The position numbers and the translations under genes were made by a program. Below are positions 17,286 to 28,100 of a stretch of DNA of 64,000 nucleotides, in pieces. The DNA is from Sediminibacterium soli (GTDB taxonomy: Bacteria; Bacteroidota; Bacteroidia; Chitinophagales; Chitinophagaceae): NCBI RefSeq assembly GCF_009939225.1, contig NZ_JAACJR010000006.1, positions 434,001 through 498,000 of the forward strand. Direction: 5' to 3'. Numbering within the stretch: the stretch's first letter is position 1; the number at the start of each line of letters is the position of its first letter. The notes beneath the pieces were generated by a model that ran no database searches, was not told where the DNA came from, and was given only the letters and a program-made list of their open reading frames with translations.

Positions 17286-18953
17286 ATGACCAGGATTTTG
17301 CTGATAGGGATCGTTTGCTTTGCCGCTTTGCGTATGCCGGCCCAGTGCCCGGCCAATCTTGGTTTTGAGACAGGTGATTTCACCAACTGGAAATGTTATT
17401 CAGGACGCATCAATTCGGCGCTGGTATATACGGGTACCGGTATCGATACGCCGCTCCGCAGCCGGCACACCATTTTCACCCGGTCGGCCACGGCATTGAA
17501 AGATCCTTACGGCGGTTTTCCCGTGGTTTGCCCCAATGGCAGCAACCATTCGATCCGCCTCGGCAACGATTCCATCGGCGGGCAGGTAGACGGGGTAAGC
17601 TATACCTTTACGGTTCCTTCGGATAAGGATGTATTCAGTATTATTTACAACTATGCCGTTGTACTCCAGAACCCCTCGCATTTTCCAGAACAGCAGCCCC
17701 GGTTCACCGCCAAGGTGCTTGACGAAACCACCGGCCAATACCTCAACTGCTCGTCCTTCGATTTTTCCGCTTCCTCCAGTCTTCCGGGTTTTAAGCAGTC
17801 CGGCATCGGCGCCAGGGGGGCGGATGTATACTATAAGCCATGGTCGCCTGTTACCATCAAGCTGGTCGGTTATGCCGGTAAGAAACTGACGATCGAGTTC
17901 CGCGCTCAGGACTGTACCCAGGGCGGTCATTTCGGATACGCGTACCTGGATATCAACGAAGACTGCACCGCACCCATCAGCGGTAATATTGTTTGCGAGG
18001 GCGCGCAGTCTACGGTACTGATCGCACCGTTTGGTTTCAGAGAGTACCGCTGGTATACCACGGATTTTTCCAGACAACTGGGCACGGGCAATACGCTGCG
18101 TCTGCAGCCGGTGCCACCGGTGAACACCGCTTTCGCCGTAGAGGTATTGCCCTATCCCGGATCCGGCTGCGTGGATACCCTGTATACCACCCTGCAGAAA
18201 GCGTCGGCGCCTTTTTCGTTCCTGCTGCAGGATACAGCCGGCGCCTGTCTGCCGCAACGCATCGATCTTACGGCACCCGCTCTCACAAAAGGCAGCACCC
18301 GCGGTCTGGCCTATACCTATTTCCTGGATTCGTTTTTCAACTATATGGAACAGCCCGAGTCCGTGGATGAATCGGGCACTTATTATATCAAAGCTTCCAA
18401 TGCCGTGGGCTGTATAGACCTGAAACCCATCGTGGTGGTTTATGATACCGTTCCCCGGTTGAAAATGACCGATCCGCCCCCTTATACCTACCCCAATACC
18501 GGCAACCTAACCGATGCCGGCCTGTACGATGGCGCCCTCACCGGGTTGACACGCAGTTACTGGCGGGATGCCGCACGCAGCATACCTGTATCCAATCCGT
18601 TGAAGATAGAAGAAAGCGGCCGGTATTATGTGTATGCCACAACACGTTATGGCTGCGCGGTGATGAATTCGGTTCAGCTGCTGCTGCAGATAGCGCCGCC
18701 GCCAAACGCGTTCTCGCCCAATAGCGACGGTATAAACGATACCTGGCGCATTGCGGGCATCCAGGGATTTCCGCAGGCGGTGATCGATGTATTCGACAGG
18801 TATGGCCGCTCGGTGTTTCATTCCGTAGGCTACGATAAAGTCTGGGATGGCACCCTGAAGGGCAAACCCCTGGCCATCGGCACCTATTATTATGTGATCT
18901 GGCTCTCCGACAAACTGAAACGCGTTACCGGAAGCGTTACCATTTTACGTTAG
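17286..18953 (+). CDS. T9SS type B sorting domain-containing secreted protein
   Basis: The start at 17286 is chosen because it opens a signal peptide (MTRILLIGIVCFAALRMPAQ), giving 555 aa. The N-terminal part (GFETGDFTNWKCYSG) resembles a beta-sandwich, carbohydrate-binding-like domain; Ig-like segments with Cys-containing loops follow. The last 90 residues are the gliding-motility-associated C-terminal domain: PNAFSPNSDGINDTWRI, then FDRYGRSVFHS, WDGTLKGKPLAIGTYYYVI and the final VTGSVTILR. This directs export by the type IX secretion system. The function of the cargo is unknown. Confidence 0.92.
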   Translation: MTRILLIGIVCFAALRMPAQCPANLGFETGDFTNWKCYSGRINSALVYTGTGIDTPLRSRHTIFTRSATALKDPYGGFPVVCPNGSNHSIRLGNDSIGGQVDGVSYTFTVPSDKDVFSIIYNYAVVLQNPSHFPEQQPRFTAKVLDETTGQYLNCSSFDFSASSSLPGFKQSGIGARGADVYYKPWSPVTIKLVGYAGKKLTIEFRAQDCTQGGHFGYAYLDINEDCTAPISGNIVCEGAQSTVLIAPFGFREYRWYTTDFSRQLGTGNTLRLQPVPPVNTAFAVEVLPYPGSGCVDTLYTTLQKASAPFSFLLQDTAGACLPQRIDLTAPALTKGSTRGLAYTYFLDSFFNYMEQPESVDESGTYYIKASNAVGCIDLKPIVVVYDTVPRLKMTDPPPYTYPNTGNLTDAGLYDGALTGLTRSYWRDAARSIPVSNPLKIEESGRYYVYATTRYGCAVMNSVQLLLQIAPPPNAFSPNSDGINDTWRIAGIQGFPQAVIDVFDRYGRSVFHSVGYDKVWDGTLKGKPLAIGTYYYVIWLSDKLKRVTGSVTILR

Positions 18954-18978
18954 ACGAAGAATGCTGGCGTCAATCAGT

Positions 18979-18987
18979 TATTTTTGC
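18979..18987 (+). promoter_or_regulatory. -7 box TATTTTTGC
   Basis: A full TAnnTTTG match 25 nt upstream of the ATG at 19013, giving a short leader for the dehydrogenase gene. Confidence 0.55.
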
Positions 18988-19012
18988 AGCCAACCGTAAG
19001 ACAGGCTTTCCC

Positions 19013-21925
19013 ATGAACCGCGAACTGAAGCAGCTTTCCGGGCAACTGGAAGGATCGTTATTTTTTGATACCACCGTGCGTACGCTGTATGCCACGGATG
19101 CATCCGCTTACCGCGAAATGCCGCTGGCAGTGGCGATACCGAAATCGGAAAACGATATCAGACAACTCATCCGTTTTGCCGGCGAGCACCATACCTCGCT
19201 GATTCCGCGTACGGCAGGCACTTCGCTGGCGGGGCAGGTGGTGGGCAAAGGCATCGTGGTGGATGTTTCGAAGCATTTTACTTCCATCATCGAACTGAAC
19301 GAAAAAGAACATTGGGTAAGGGTGCAGCCGGGTGTGATACGTGACGAGCTGAACATGTTCCTGAAACCTTACGGGCTTTTCTTCGGACCCGAAACATCCA
19401 CCGCCAACCGCGCCATGATCGGCGGCATGGTGGGGAACAATTCATGCGGATCCAATTCGGTGATCTACCGGAGCACCAGAGAGCATTTACTCGAAGTGAA
19501 AGCCATACTGAGCGATGGCAGCGATGCCTGTTTCAAAGAACTCAGCATCGATGAATTTCATGCGAAATGCGATACCGGCAGCCTGGAGGGCAGCCTGTAC
19601 CGGCAGACCCGCAAACTGCTGAGTGATTACGAAACACAGCAGGAGATAAAAAAAGAATTCCCGAAGAAATCCGTTGAAAGACGCAATACGGGTTATGCGG
19701 TTGACCTGCTGGTTGACACGGCGCCGTTCACCGCCGGCGGCGATGATTTTAATTTCTGTTCACTGATCGCCGGTTCGGAAGGAACACTGGCTTTTATTAC
19801 CGAGATCAAACTGCACCTGGTACCGCTGCCGCCAAAAGAAACCGGGCTGCTGTGCGTGCATTTTCACAGCATCGACGAATCGCTGCGCGCCAACCTGGTG
19901 GGGCTTAAATACAAACCCAGCGCCAGCGAACTGATCGATCATTACATACTCGAATGCACCAAGGAAAATATCGAACAGCGCAAGAACCGCTTTTTTGTGG
20001 AAGGTGATCCCGGCGCCATACTGGTGATCGAATTCCAGCGCAACTCGAGAGATGAAATATTGGCTATCACCAGCCAGGTGGAGGCGGAAATGCGGCAGGC
20101 CGGACTGGGTTATCATTTCCCCGTTTTATTCGGTGACGATACCAAAAAAATATGGACGCTCCGCAAAGCCGGGCTCGGTCTGCTTGCCAACCTGCCGGGC
20201 GATGAAAAAGCGGTTCCCGTTATCGAAGACACCGCGGTATCGGTGCGCGATCTGCCCGCCTACATACGCGATTTCAACGAAATACTGAAGAAGCACGGAC
20301 TGTATTCGGTGCATTATGCCCATGCCGGTTCCGGCGAACTGCACCTGCGCCCCATCATCAACCTCAAAACAGAAGAGGGCAACCGGCTGTTCCGCACCAT
20401 TGCCGAGGAAGTGGCCACGCTGGTAAAAAAATACAGGGGATCGCTCAGCGGTGAACACGGCGACGGCAGGTTACGGGGCGAATTCATACGCCAGATGGTG
20501 GGAGAGAAGAACTATGCCTTGCTGAAAGAGATCAAACAGCTGTGGGATCCGAATAATATTTTCAACCCCAACAAGATCGTGGATACGCCATCCATGAACA
20601 GTATGCTGCGGTACGAACCGGGGCAGCAGCCACCTGCGTTTCATACTACGTTCCGTTTTTACCGGCAGGACATACTGCAGCATGCCGAACAATGCAACGG
20701 ATCGGGCGATTGCCGTAAAACGCATCTGTCGGGCGGAACCATGTGCCCATCCTATATGGCTACCCGCAACGAAAAAGACACCACCAGGGCAAGGGCCAAC
20801 ATACTGAGGGAGTTCCTGACGCATTCACACAAAGAGAACCGCTTTGACCATAAGGAGATCTACGAGGTGATGGATCTCTGCCTGAGTTGCAAAGCCTGTA
20901 AATCGGAATGCCCCTCCAATGTGGATATGGCCAAGCTGAAAGCCGAATTCCTGCAGCAGTATTACGATGCCAACGGGGTGCCGTTCCGCTCAAAGCTGAT
21001 CGCCAATTTTTCCGCATCGGCCAGGCTGGGGTCGCGCGCGCCGGCCCTGTATAATTTTTTTGCCGGCAACGCACTCACGGGAAGCCTGATCAAAAAGATA
21101 TCGGGTTTTGCACAGAAAAGATCGATCCCTTCGTTATCACCGCAGACGCTGCGGCAATGGTATGAGAAACGCAGCGGGCAAACAACTGCTGCAGCCCGCC
21201 GGGTGTACCTGTTCTGCGACGAGTTCACCAATTACAACGATGCGCATATCGGCATCAGCGCCATCCTGCTGCTGGAGCGGCTGGGATACGAAGTGATCAT
21301 ACCGGCGCATAAGGAAAGCGGCCGCACCTGGTTGTCCAAGGGCCTGCTCCGCAAGGCACAGTCCATCGCCAATGAAAATATTTCCCTGCTGCACCCGCTG
21401 GTATCTGCAGATACGCCGCTGATCGGAATCGAACCCTCGGCCATACTTACGTTCCGCGACGAATACCCCGACCTGGCATCAGACGAGAACCTGGAGCCGG
21501 CCAAACAGCTGGCGAAAAATGTATTCCAAGTAGACGAGTTCCTGGCAAACGAAATGAAGAACGGCCATATCCGCAAGGAACAGTTCACCGCAGAAAAAAA
21601 GTTGGTAAAACTGCATGGCCATTGCCAGCAGAAAGCGGTGGGTTCGCTGGCATCTTCGGTGCAACTGCTTTCCTTTCCCGAGAATTATACCGTGCAAACC
21701 ATACCCTCGGGCTGTTGCGGCATGGCCGGTTCTTTTGGTTATGAAAAAGAACACTACGATATATCGATGCAGATAGGAGAGTTGGTGCTGTTTCCTGAAC
21801 TGCGTAAACAAACGGAAGACACATTGATAGCCGCACCCGGTACCAGTTGCCGTCACCAGATTTACGACGGCACCCGGCGCAAAGCGATGCATCCCGTTGA
21901 AATACTGTACGCTGCGCTTGCCTGA
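19013..21925 (+). CDS. FAD-linked oxidase with fused Fe-S and CCG domains (YdiJ/D-2-hydroxyacid dehydrogenase type)
   Basis: A 970-aa fusion. An FAD-binding domain of the GlcD/PCMH type is at about 15-235 (IPRTAGTSLAGQVVG, GMVGNNSCGSNS), the FAD-oxidase C domain at about 260-530 (HAHAGSGELHLRPIINLK, SGEHGDGRLRGE), two Fe-S cysteine clusters at about 565-650 (CLSCKACKSECP), and a C-terminal CCG domain (GHCQQKAVGS, PSGCCGMAGSFGYE). E. coli YdiJ, a D-2-hydroxyglutarate dehydrogenase, shares this layout and size. Substrate could be D-2-hydroxyglutarate or D-lactate. Electrons would pass through the Fe-S centres to a quinone or other carrier. Confidence 0.9.
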   Translation: MNRELKQLSGQLEGSLFFDTTVRTLYATDASAYREMPLAVAIPKSENDIRQLIRFAGEHHTSLIPRTAGTSLAGQVVGKGIVVDVSKHFTSIIELNEKEHWVRVQPGVIRDELNMFLKPYGLFFGPETSTANRAMIGGMVGNNSCGSNSVIYRSTREHLLEVKAILSDGSDACFKELSIDEFHAKCDTGSLEGSLYRQTRKLLSDYETQQEIKKEFPKKSVERRNTGYAVDLLVDTAPFTAGGDDFNFCSLIAGSEGTLAFITEIKLHLVPLPPKETGLLCVHFHSIDESLRANLVGLKYKPSASELIDHYILECTKENIEQRKNRFFVEGDPGAILVIEFQRNSRDEILAITSQVEAEMRQAGLGYHFPVLFGDDTKKIWTLRKAGLGLLANLPGDEKAVPVIEDTAVSVRDLPAYIRDFNEILKKHGLYSVHYAHAGSGELHLRPIINLKTEEGNRLFRTIAEEVATLVKKYRGSLSGEHGDGRLRGEFIRQMVGEKNYALLKEIKQLWDPNNIFNPNKIVDTPSMNSMLRYEPGQQPPAFHTTFRFYRQDILQHAEQCNGSGDCRKTHLSGGTMCPSYMATRNEKDTTRARANILREFLTHSHKENRFDHKEIYEVMDLCLSCKACKSECPSNVDMAKLKAEFLQQYYDANGVPFRSKLIANFSASARLGSRAPALYNFFAGNALTGSLIKKISGFAQKRSIPSLSPQTLRQWYEKRSGQTTAAARRVYLFCDEFTNYNDAHIGISAILLLERLGYEVIIPAHKESGRTWLSKGLLRKAQSIANENISLLHPLVSADTPLIGIEPSAILTFRDEYPDLASDENLEPAKQLAKNVFQVDEFLANEMKNGHIRKEQFTAEKKLVKLHGHCQQKAVGSLASSVQLLSFPENYTVQTIPSGCCGMAGSFGYEKEHYDISMQIGELVLFPELRKQTEDTLIAAPGTSCRHQIYDGTRRKAMHPVEILYAALA

Positions 21926-22007
21926 ACAGCTGCGTCAAAATGAACCGCCGGTAAAAAACTAACGCCCATTCATTTTCATTGGCGCCGCTTATCAAAATTT
22001 TTCAGGA

Positions 22008-22043
22008 TTGTTTAAAAATGAATATTTATTCATTTATGTTTGC
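22008..22043 (+). promoter_or_regulatory. promoter of the tetR-efflux operon
   Basis: A TTG element at 22008-22010 and the perfect -7 box TATGTTTGC at 22035-22043 are 24 nt apart. The box ends three bases before the TTG at 22047, the likely tetR start codon, so the transcript is probably leaderless or nearly so. A 20-bp palindrome fills the spacer. Confidence 0.6.
22016..22035. promoter_or_regulatory. palindromic TetR operator in the promoter spacer
   Basis: AAATGAATA, spacer TT, TATTCATTT: a perfect inverted repeat with 9-bp arms. It lies between the two promoter elements and directly before the tetR gene, where binding of a TetR dimer would block RNA polymerase. Autorepression of the whole operon is inferred. 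Confidence 0.7.
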
Positions 22044-22046
22044 GGC

Positions 22047-22619
22047 TTGAAGTTACGCGACGATAAAAAAACGCAGCAGATATTTGATGCTGTACTTTCT
22101 CTGGTAAAAGAAAAAGGCCTGGCAGGCGTTACCATGGGCGAGATAGCCAGGCATGCGGGTATGGCCACCGGTACCCTGTATATTTATTTCACGAATAAAG
22201 AAGAGCTGATCAGCACACTTTTTTCCGAATGCCGCAAAGCATCCCTGGAAAGTTATTTCCGTGACTACAACGAAGACCTGCCGTTCAAATCGGGCTTCAG
22301 GATCGTATGGAACAATATCCTTCAGTTCAGGATACAGAATTTTGAAGATGTGGTGTTTCTTGACCAGTGCTATCATTCCCCCTTTATCAACGAGTGCACC
22401 ATGAAGCTGACAAAGCAGATGAAGAAGCCGTTGTACAAGCTGATAGAGAAAGGAAAGGAGGAGAACATCTTCAAGGACATGGACACGGTCTCGCTGCTCA
22501 CTTTCCTGTTCGGCGTAATTCACGAAGCAGCAAAGAACGCGCATTACCAGCGCAGGCCGATGACGCAGTCAGATATCGATGCCCTGTTCCGGCTGTGCTG
22601 GGACGGCATGAAAAGATAA
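22047..22619 (+). CDS. TetR/AcrR family transcriptional regulator
   Basis: The N-terminal helix-turn-helix (VTMGEIARHAGMATGTLYIYFTNKEELI) is a clear TetR DNA-binding domain; the C-terminal half is the variable ligand-binding helical domain. I place the start at TTG 22047 (190 aa, MKLRDDKKTQQIFDAV) because an upstream TTG at 22008 lies in front of the operator and the -7 box and would be untranscribed. The TolC, adaptor and RND genes follow with 20, 21 and 9 nt gaps, so it is likely the local repressor of this efflux operon, released by a toxic ligand. Confidence 0.9.
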   Translation: MKLRDDKKTQQIFDAVLSLVKEKGLAGVTMGEIARHAGMATGTLYIYFTNKEELISTLFSECRKASLESYFRDYNEDLPFKSGFRIVWNNILQFRIQNFEDVVFLDQCYHSPFINECTMKLTKQMKKPLYKLIEKGKEENIFKDMDTVSLLTFLFGVIHEAAKNAHYQRRPMTQSDIDALFRLCWDGMKR

Positions 22620-22639
22620 CCGTTAACCAAAGAAGCAAC

Positions 22640-23968
22640 ATGAGTATGAGAAGATTCCTGCGGTATCCGCTGATCATCATTATGATATGGGCGTGCACCG
22701 AAGCAAGAGCGCAATCGCTGACCGATACCACGCTCCGGGACGCCACGCTGGAACGGGTGGTTCAGTTTGCCATCGCCCACCAGCCCCTGATACGACAGTC
22801 TTTGCTGGATGAAGCCATCACCGAACGGCAGATTCAATCCAAGCTCGCCGACTGGTTTCCGCAGCTGAATTTCAACTACAGCCTGCAGCACAATTTTGAC
22901 CTGCCGGTCTCTTTCTTCTCGGGAAACTATGTACGCAACGGCACGTTTAATTCCTCCGCTTTCGGGTTGAATGCCACGCAGGCCATTTTCAACCGCGATG
23001 TACTGCTGGCAAAACGCTCCGCGGAAGACATCAGGCTCTTGTCGAAACAGAACACCGGCGCCGGCAAGATCGATGTGGCGGTGAATGTAAGCAAGGCGTT
23101 TTACGATATCCTGTTATCGCAGCAGCAGGTATCGGTACTGAGCCAGGCGATCACCAGGCTGGAGCGCAGCCTGAAAGACGCGGTAAGCCAGTACAACAGC
23201 GGTATTGCCGATAAAACGGATTATAAACGCGCCACCATTGCACTCAACAACGCCAGGGCACAGAAAAAACAGGCATCGGATCTTGTTACGGCAAAATACA
23301 CGTACCTGAAACAGCTGATGGGTCTTTCAGACAGTTCTTCCCTGCAGATCAGCTACGACACATCGCTGATGGAAAAGGACGCAGTGGCCGACACAAACCT
23401 TGCGGTGAGTTACCAGAACCGTATCGAATACAGACAGCTGCAGACACAGCAACGGCTGCAGCAGCTGAACAGAAAATATTATAAAAATGCATTCCTGCCG
23501 GTAGTGGGTGCTTTTGGCAACTACAATATGGCCTATCTCGGCAACGATTTTGCAAAAGTGTACAACAACGGTTTTGTCAACTCCAATATCGGCTTGCAAC
23601 TGGCGCTGCCGATATTCCAGGGTAACAAAAGGATCCACCTGATACGGCAGGCCGAGCTGCAGGCAAAGCGGGTGGATTGGGATATGGCCCTGCTGAAAAG
23701 TCGTGTCAACACCCAGTACCAGCAGGCGCTGGCGGTGTACAAAGGCAATCTGGCCGGCTATTATGCGCTGAAGGACAATGTGGCCATGGCCGATGAGGTG
23801 TACCGTACGCTTGACCTGCAGTACCGTTCGGGTATCAAAACTTACCTGGACGTGATCATTGCAGAAGCCGATCTGCGCACCACCCAACTCAATTATTACC
23901 ATGCACTGTTCCAGCTGCTGCAGAGCAAGCTGGACATACAGCGTGCCTTGGGAACCATTCAATACTAA
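22640..23968 (+). CDS. TolC family outer-membrane efflux channel
   Basis: The start at ATG 22640 gives 442 aa with a signal peptide (MSMRRFLRYPLIIIMIWACTEARAQ); a second ATG is two codons on. The longer open frame starting inside tetR is not credible. Two OEP repeats of long coiled-coil helices are visible (for example LERSLKDAVSQYNSGIADKTDYKRATIALNNARAQKKQA and LDLQYRSGIKTYLDVIIAEADL). It forms the exit duct for the RND pump encoded downstream. Confidence 0.92.
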   Translation: MSMRRFLRYPLIIIMIWACTEARAQSLTDTTLRDATLERVVQFAIAHQPLIRQSLLDEAITERQIQSKLADWFPQLNFNYSLQHNFDLPVSFFSGNYVRNGTFNSSAFGLNATQAIFNRDVLLAKRSAEDIRLLSKQNTGAGKIDVAVNVSKAFYDILLSQQQVSVLSQAITRLERSLKDAVSQYNSGIADKTDYKRATIALNNARAQKKQASDLVTAKYTYLKQLMGLSDSSSLQISYDTSLMEKDAVADTNLAVSYQNRIEYRQLQTQQRLQQLNRKYYKNAFLPVVGAFGNYNMAYLGNDFAKVYNNGFVNSNIGLQLALPIFQGNKRIHLIRQAELQAKRVDWDMALLKSRVNTQYQQALAVYKGNLAGYYALKDNVAMADEVYRTLDLQYRSGIKTYLDVIIAEADLRTTQLNYYHALFQLLQSKLDIQRALGTIQY

Positions 23969-23989
23969 CACCAGCAAATTGAGAATAGT

Positions 23990-25114
23990 ATGCAACAATC
24001 AATGGTAAGAAACGGTTTATACATCGGCAGCCTGTTATTTCTTGCTGCCTGCGGAGGCGCCAAACAGGAAACGCCGAAAGCCCCGCCGCCAACACCGGTA
24101 ACGGTTTACGAAGTCAGAAAGGAACGGGCGGTTTACTTTGATGAATACCCCGCCACCATCGCCGCCCTGAACCAGGTAGACCTGAAAGCACAGGTTACCG
24201 GTTATGTTACCGGCGTATATTTCACAGACGGACAGCATGTGCGGAAAGGGCAGAAGCTGTACGATATCGACAGACAGCAGTACCAGGCCAGTTACGACCA
24301 GGCCGTGGCCAATCTGAATGTGGCAAAATCCAATCTTGCCAAGATACAGCAGGATGCGGATCGGTATACCGACCTGCTGAAGCAGGATGCGATCGCGAAA
24401 CAGCGTGTTGACTATGCACTGGCCGATCTGCAGAGCGCAAAGATGCAGGTGGCTGCGGCGCAGGCCAATGTGTCGCGTTTGTCGAACGATATACGTTTTG
24501 CCGCTATTTACGCACCATTCGATGGTACGATCGGTATTTCGCAGGCAAAGGCGGGAACGCTGGTAACCGCCAACCAGAACGTGTTGAATACGGTTTCCAC
24601 AGACAACCCGATGGCCGTGGACATTTTTGTTGACCAGAAAGAAATACCGCGGTTCACGCAACTGTTCCGCAACCCCGGTGGCGCAGGCGACAGCACATTC
24701 ACCCTGCTGCTGCCCGGCAATATACCGTACCGGTCGACCGGACACATCAGTCTGCTCGACAGGGCCGTTGATCCGCAGACAGGAACGATCCGCACCAGGC
24801 TGGTGTTCCCGAATAACGGGCAGCTAAAACCCGGCATGAGCACCAGTGTGCAGGTAAGGAATAACCAGGCGGGCGAATTTTTGCTGACGCCGAACAAGGC
24901 GCTGGTGGAACAGATGGGAGAGTTCTTCGTGTTTGTGCTGACCGACAGCAGCAAGGTGACGCAGAAGAAGGTGACAACTGGCGCCCGTATAGGCGACAAG
25001 GTGATCGTTAAAGACGGTCTGCAGCCGGGTGAGAAAGTGGTTACCGAAGGTGTGCAGAAATTAAAAGAAGGAACCGTTGTTACAACAGGCACACAGCCTG
25101 CAAAAAAACCTTAA
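23990..25114 (+). CDS. RND efflux periplasmic adaptor, lipoprotein
   Basis: A 374-aa membrane-fusion protein. The lipobox LAAC places the lipidated Cys at about residue 21. The biotinyl/lipoyl-like halves (VDLKAQVTGYVTGVYFTDGQHVRKGQKLYDID and FAAIYAPFDGTIGISQAKAGTLV) flank a helical hairpin (about 95-160), followed by beta-barrel and membrane-proximal domains. It links the inner-membrane pump with the TolC channel. An alternative ATG lies four codons downstream. Confidence 0.94.
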   Translation: MQQSMVRNGLYIGSLLFLAACGGAKQETPKAPPPTPVTVYEVRKERAVYFDEYPATIAALNQVDLKAQVTGYVTGVYFTDGQHVRKGQKLYDIDRQQYQASYDQAVANLNVAKSNLAKIQQDADRYTDLLKQDAIAKQRVDYALADLQSAKMQVAAAQANVSRLSNDIRFAAIYAPFDGTIGISQAKAGTLVTANQNVLNTVSTDNPMAVDIFVDQKEIPRFTQLFRNPGGAGDSTFTLLLPGNIPYRSTGHISLLDRAVDPQTGTIRTRLVFPNNGQLKPGMSTSVQVRNNQAGEFLLTPNKALVEQMGEFFVFVLTDSSKVTQKKVTTGARIGDKVIVKDGLQPGEKVVTEGVQKLKEGTVVTTGTQPAKKP

Positions 25115-25123
25115 GCAAGTAGT

Positions 25124-28100
25124 ATGATCGCAAATACATTTATCAAACGCCCGGTAACGGCTATCGTAGTGTCGATAGTGATTGTATTGCTGGGTGTGCT
25201 GGCCATCATGAACCTGCCCATCAGCCAGTACCCGGAGATCACGCCGCCAACGGTGCAGATCACGGGTAATTTTACCGGTGCGGATGCGCAGGCGGTGGAA
25301 CAGTCTGTGACCACCCCTGTTGAAACCCAGGTAAACGGCACACCGGGTATGGCGTACCTGCAGAGCAGCAGTACCAGCGACGGCCGCACCACCATTACAG
25401 CAACGCTGAAAGTGGGCACCAATGCGGATATTGCCGCACTGGATATCCAGAACCGTGTGGGCATTGCCACGCCGCAGTTGCCCGACGATGTAAAACGCCT
25501 GGGACTTACCACGCGCAAACGCAATCCCAGCATCCTGATGCTTGTGGCCATGTTTTCGCCGGGTGGTACCCATAGCGTGCCATTTGTAGACAACTATACC
25601 AACCTGTTTGTACGCGACGCATTGCTGCGTGTGGCGGGCGTGGGCGATATCTTTACCCGCGCCGACGATTTCAGTATGCGCATCTGGCTGCAGGTAGACA
25701 AACTGGCGCAGCTTGGCATTACAGCCAATGAAGTGGTGGCCTCCCTGCAGGAGCAGAACCTGCAGATAGCCGCCGGCTCTGTGGGTGCGCCTCCGCAGAA
25801 CAGTGTGCAGGCCTTTGAATACACGGTGTTTACCAACAGCCGTCTCAGCACCGAAGAGCAGTTTGGCAACGTGATCGTCCGCACCAGGCCGGCAGACGGA
25901 TCGGTGGTGCACCTGCGCGATGTGGCAAGGATACAGCTGGGTAAATTCAGCTATGCCAGTAACTCCTTTGTGGATGGCAAACGCGCTTCTTACCTGCTGG
26001 TGTACCAGGCGCCGGGAAGCAATGCACTGGAAACCGCGAAAGGGGTATACCAGGCGATGGCGAACCTGAAGAAATCGTTTCCCAAGGACATTGATTACGT
26101 AGTGCCTTTCGAGACCGTTTCCGTGGTGGAAGTATCCATCGAGGAAGTGATCCATACCCTGCTGGAAGCCCTGCTGCTGGTGGTGCTCGTGGTATTCCTG
26201 TTCCTGCAGAACTGGCGGGCCACGCTGATCCCCGTGCTGGCCATACCCGTATCGATCATCGGCACTTTTGCTTTTTTTGTGCCGCTTGGGTTTACGATCA
26301 ACACATTGACCATGTTCGGTTTTGTACTGGCCATCGGTATCGTGGTGGACGACGCCATCGTGGTGGTGGAAGCGGTACAGCATTATATCGATCATGAAAA
26401 ATTATCGGCAAAAGATGCCACTTCAAAAGCGATGAAGGATATATCCGGACCCGTGGTGGCCATCGCGCTCATACTTGCGGCGGTATTCGTGCCGGTTGGG
26501 TTTATACCGGGTATCGTGGGCCGACTGTACCAGCAGTTTGCCATCACCATTGCAATCTCGGTGCTGATCTCCGCATTCGTGGCCTTGTCGCTTACGCCCG
26601 CGCTCTGCTCCCTCATGCTCAAACCTGCGCACCAGAAAGGCCAGCCCAGGGGACTGGATAAATTCTTCTTCGGATTCAACCACTGGTTCGCAAAACTAAC
26701 GGGGCGCTACTCGCGCACGGTGACCAGGTGTGTAAAGGGAGCCAAGTACGTAATGGTACTGCTGGTATGCCTGATCGTGGGAACCGGTCTGCTGTTCAAA
26801 AGCAAACCGACAGGTTTTATTCCGACAGAAGATGAGGGCCGTTTATTTGTTACCTATGAACTTCCCGAAGCATCCTCCACAACAAGAAGCCTGGAAGTGC
26901 TGCATGCGATCATGAAAAATATGTCGGAAACGGAAGGCATCGCGCATTACGCGGCGCTGGGCAGTTTTAATATTCTTACGGGCGCCACCAAGTCTAACAG
27001 CGGTACGGTGTTTACACAGCTGAAGCCCTGGGACCAGCGTAAAGACAAATCCCTGCAGCTTGCCTCGCTGATGGCCTCCATCCAGAAAAAAATGGCTGCG
27101 ATCAAAGGCGCGAATATCCTTGTGATATCGCCGCCTGCCATACCCGGTCTGGGCCAGAGCGGAGGGTTTACTTTTGAGCTGGAACAGCGGGAAAGCACAG
27201 ACGATATCAAACAGTTTGAACGTGTGGTCAACAATTTTGTTGCGGAGGCGAACAAACGTCCGGAGATAGGCCGTGCGGTATCGTTCTTTACGGCAAAAAC
27301 ACCGGCGTACAAAGTGGATGTGGACAGGGAAAAATGTAAAAAGCTGGGCGTATCCATTTCCGATGTGTACGGCACCATGCAAACCTATCTTGGCAGCCGC
27401 TATATCAACGACTTTACCATTTACGGAAGGAACTTCCGCGTGGTGGCGCAGGCAGACACCCTCTTCCGCGGCGATATCCGAAACCTGGAACAATACTATG
27501 TACGCAACCAGACCGGTACATTGCTGCCGCTGAGTGCGGTCATTACCTATAAAACCATTGAAAGCGCTCCGCTGATCACGCATTATAACCTGTTCAGGTC
27601 TGCAGAGATCACCGGCAGCCCCAAAGACGGCTTCAGCAGCGGCCAGGCGATACAGGCGCTCAGGGAAACCGCAGAGAAAGTGTTGCCCGCCGGATACGGT
27701 TATGAATTCTCCGGTCTCAGCCGCGAAGAGATCGCGGCGGGTTCCAGCACGGTGTATATATTCTCCCTGTCGATCGTATTTGTCTTCCTGTTCCTGGCGG
27801 CTTTGTACGAAAGCTGGTCGGTGCCTTTCTCGGTGCTGATGGCTGTGCCCACCGGCGCATTCGGGGCCATACTTACGCTTAGTTTCCTGCCTTCGCTGAC
27901 GAATAATGTGTATGCGCAGATCGGTCTGGTAACGCTGATCGGTCTTGCGGCCAAGAACGCAATCCTGATCGTGGAATTTGCCAAGGAAAGGGTAGACAAG
28001 GGTATGGATATCGTACCGGCAACCATCGATGCGGTGAAGCTGCGTTTGCGTCCGATCATCATGACCTCACTTGCATTTATACTCGGCGTATTGCCGCTTG

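Noticed and set aside
22367..23968. 533-aa version of the TolC-family protein
   Set aside because: Its first 91 codons overlap tetR in another frame; the signal peptide starts at 22640.
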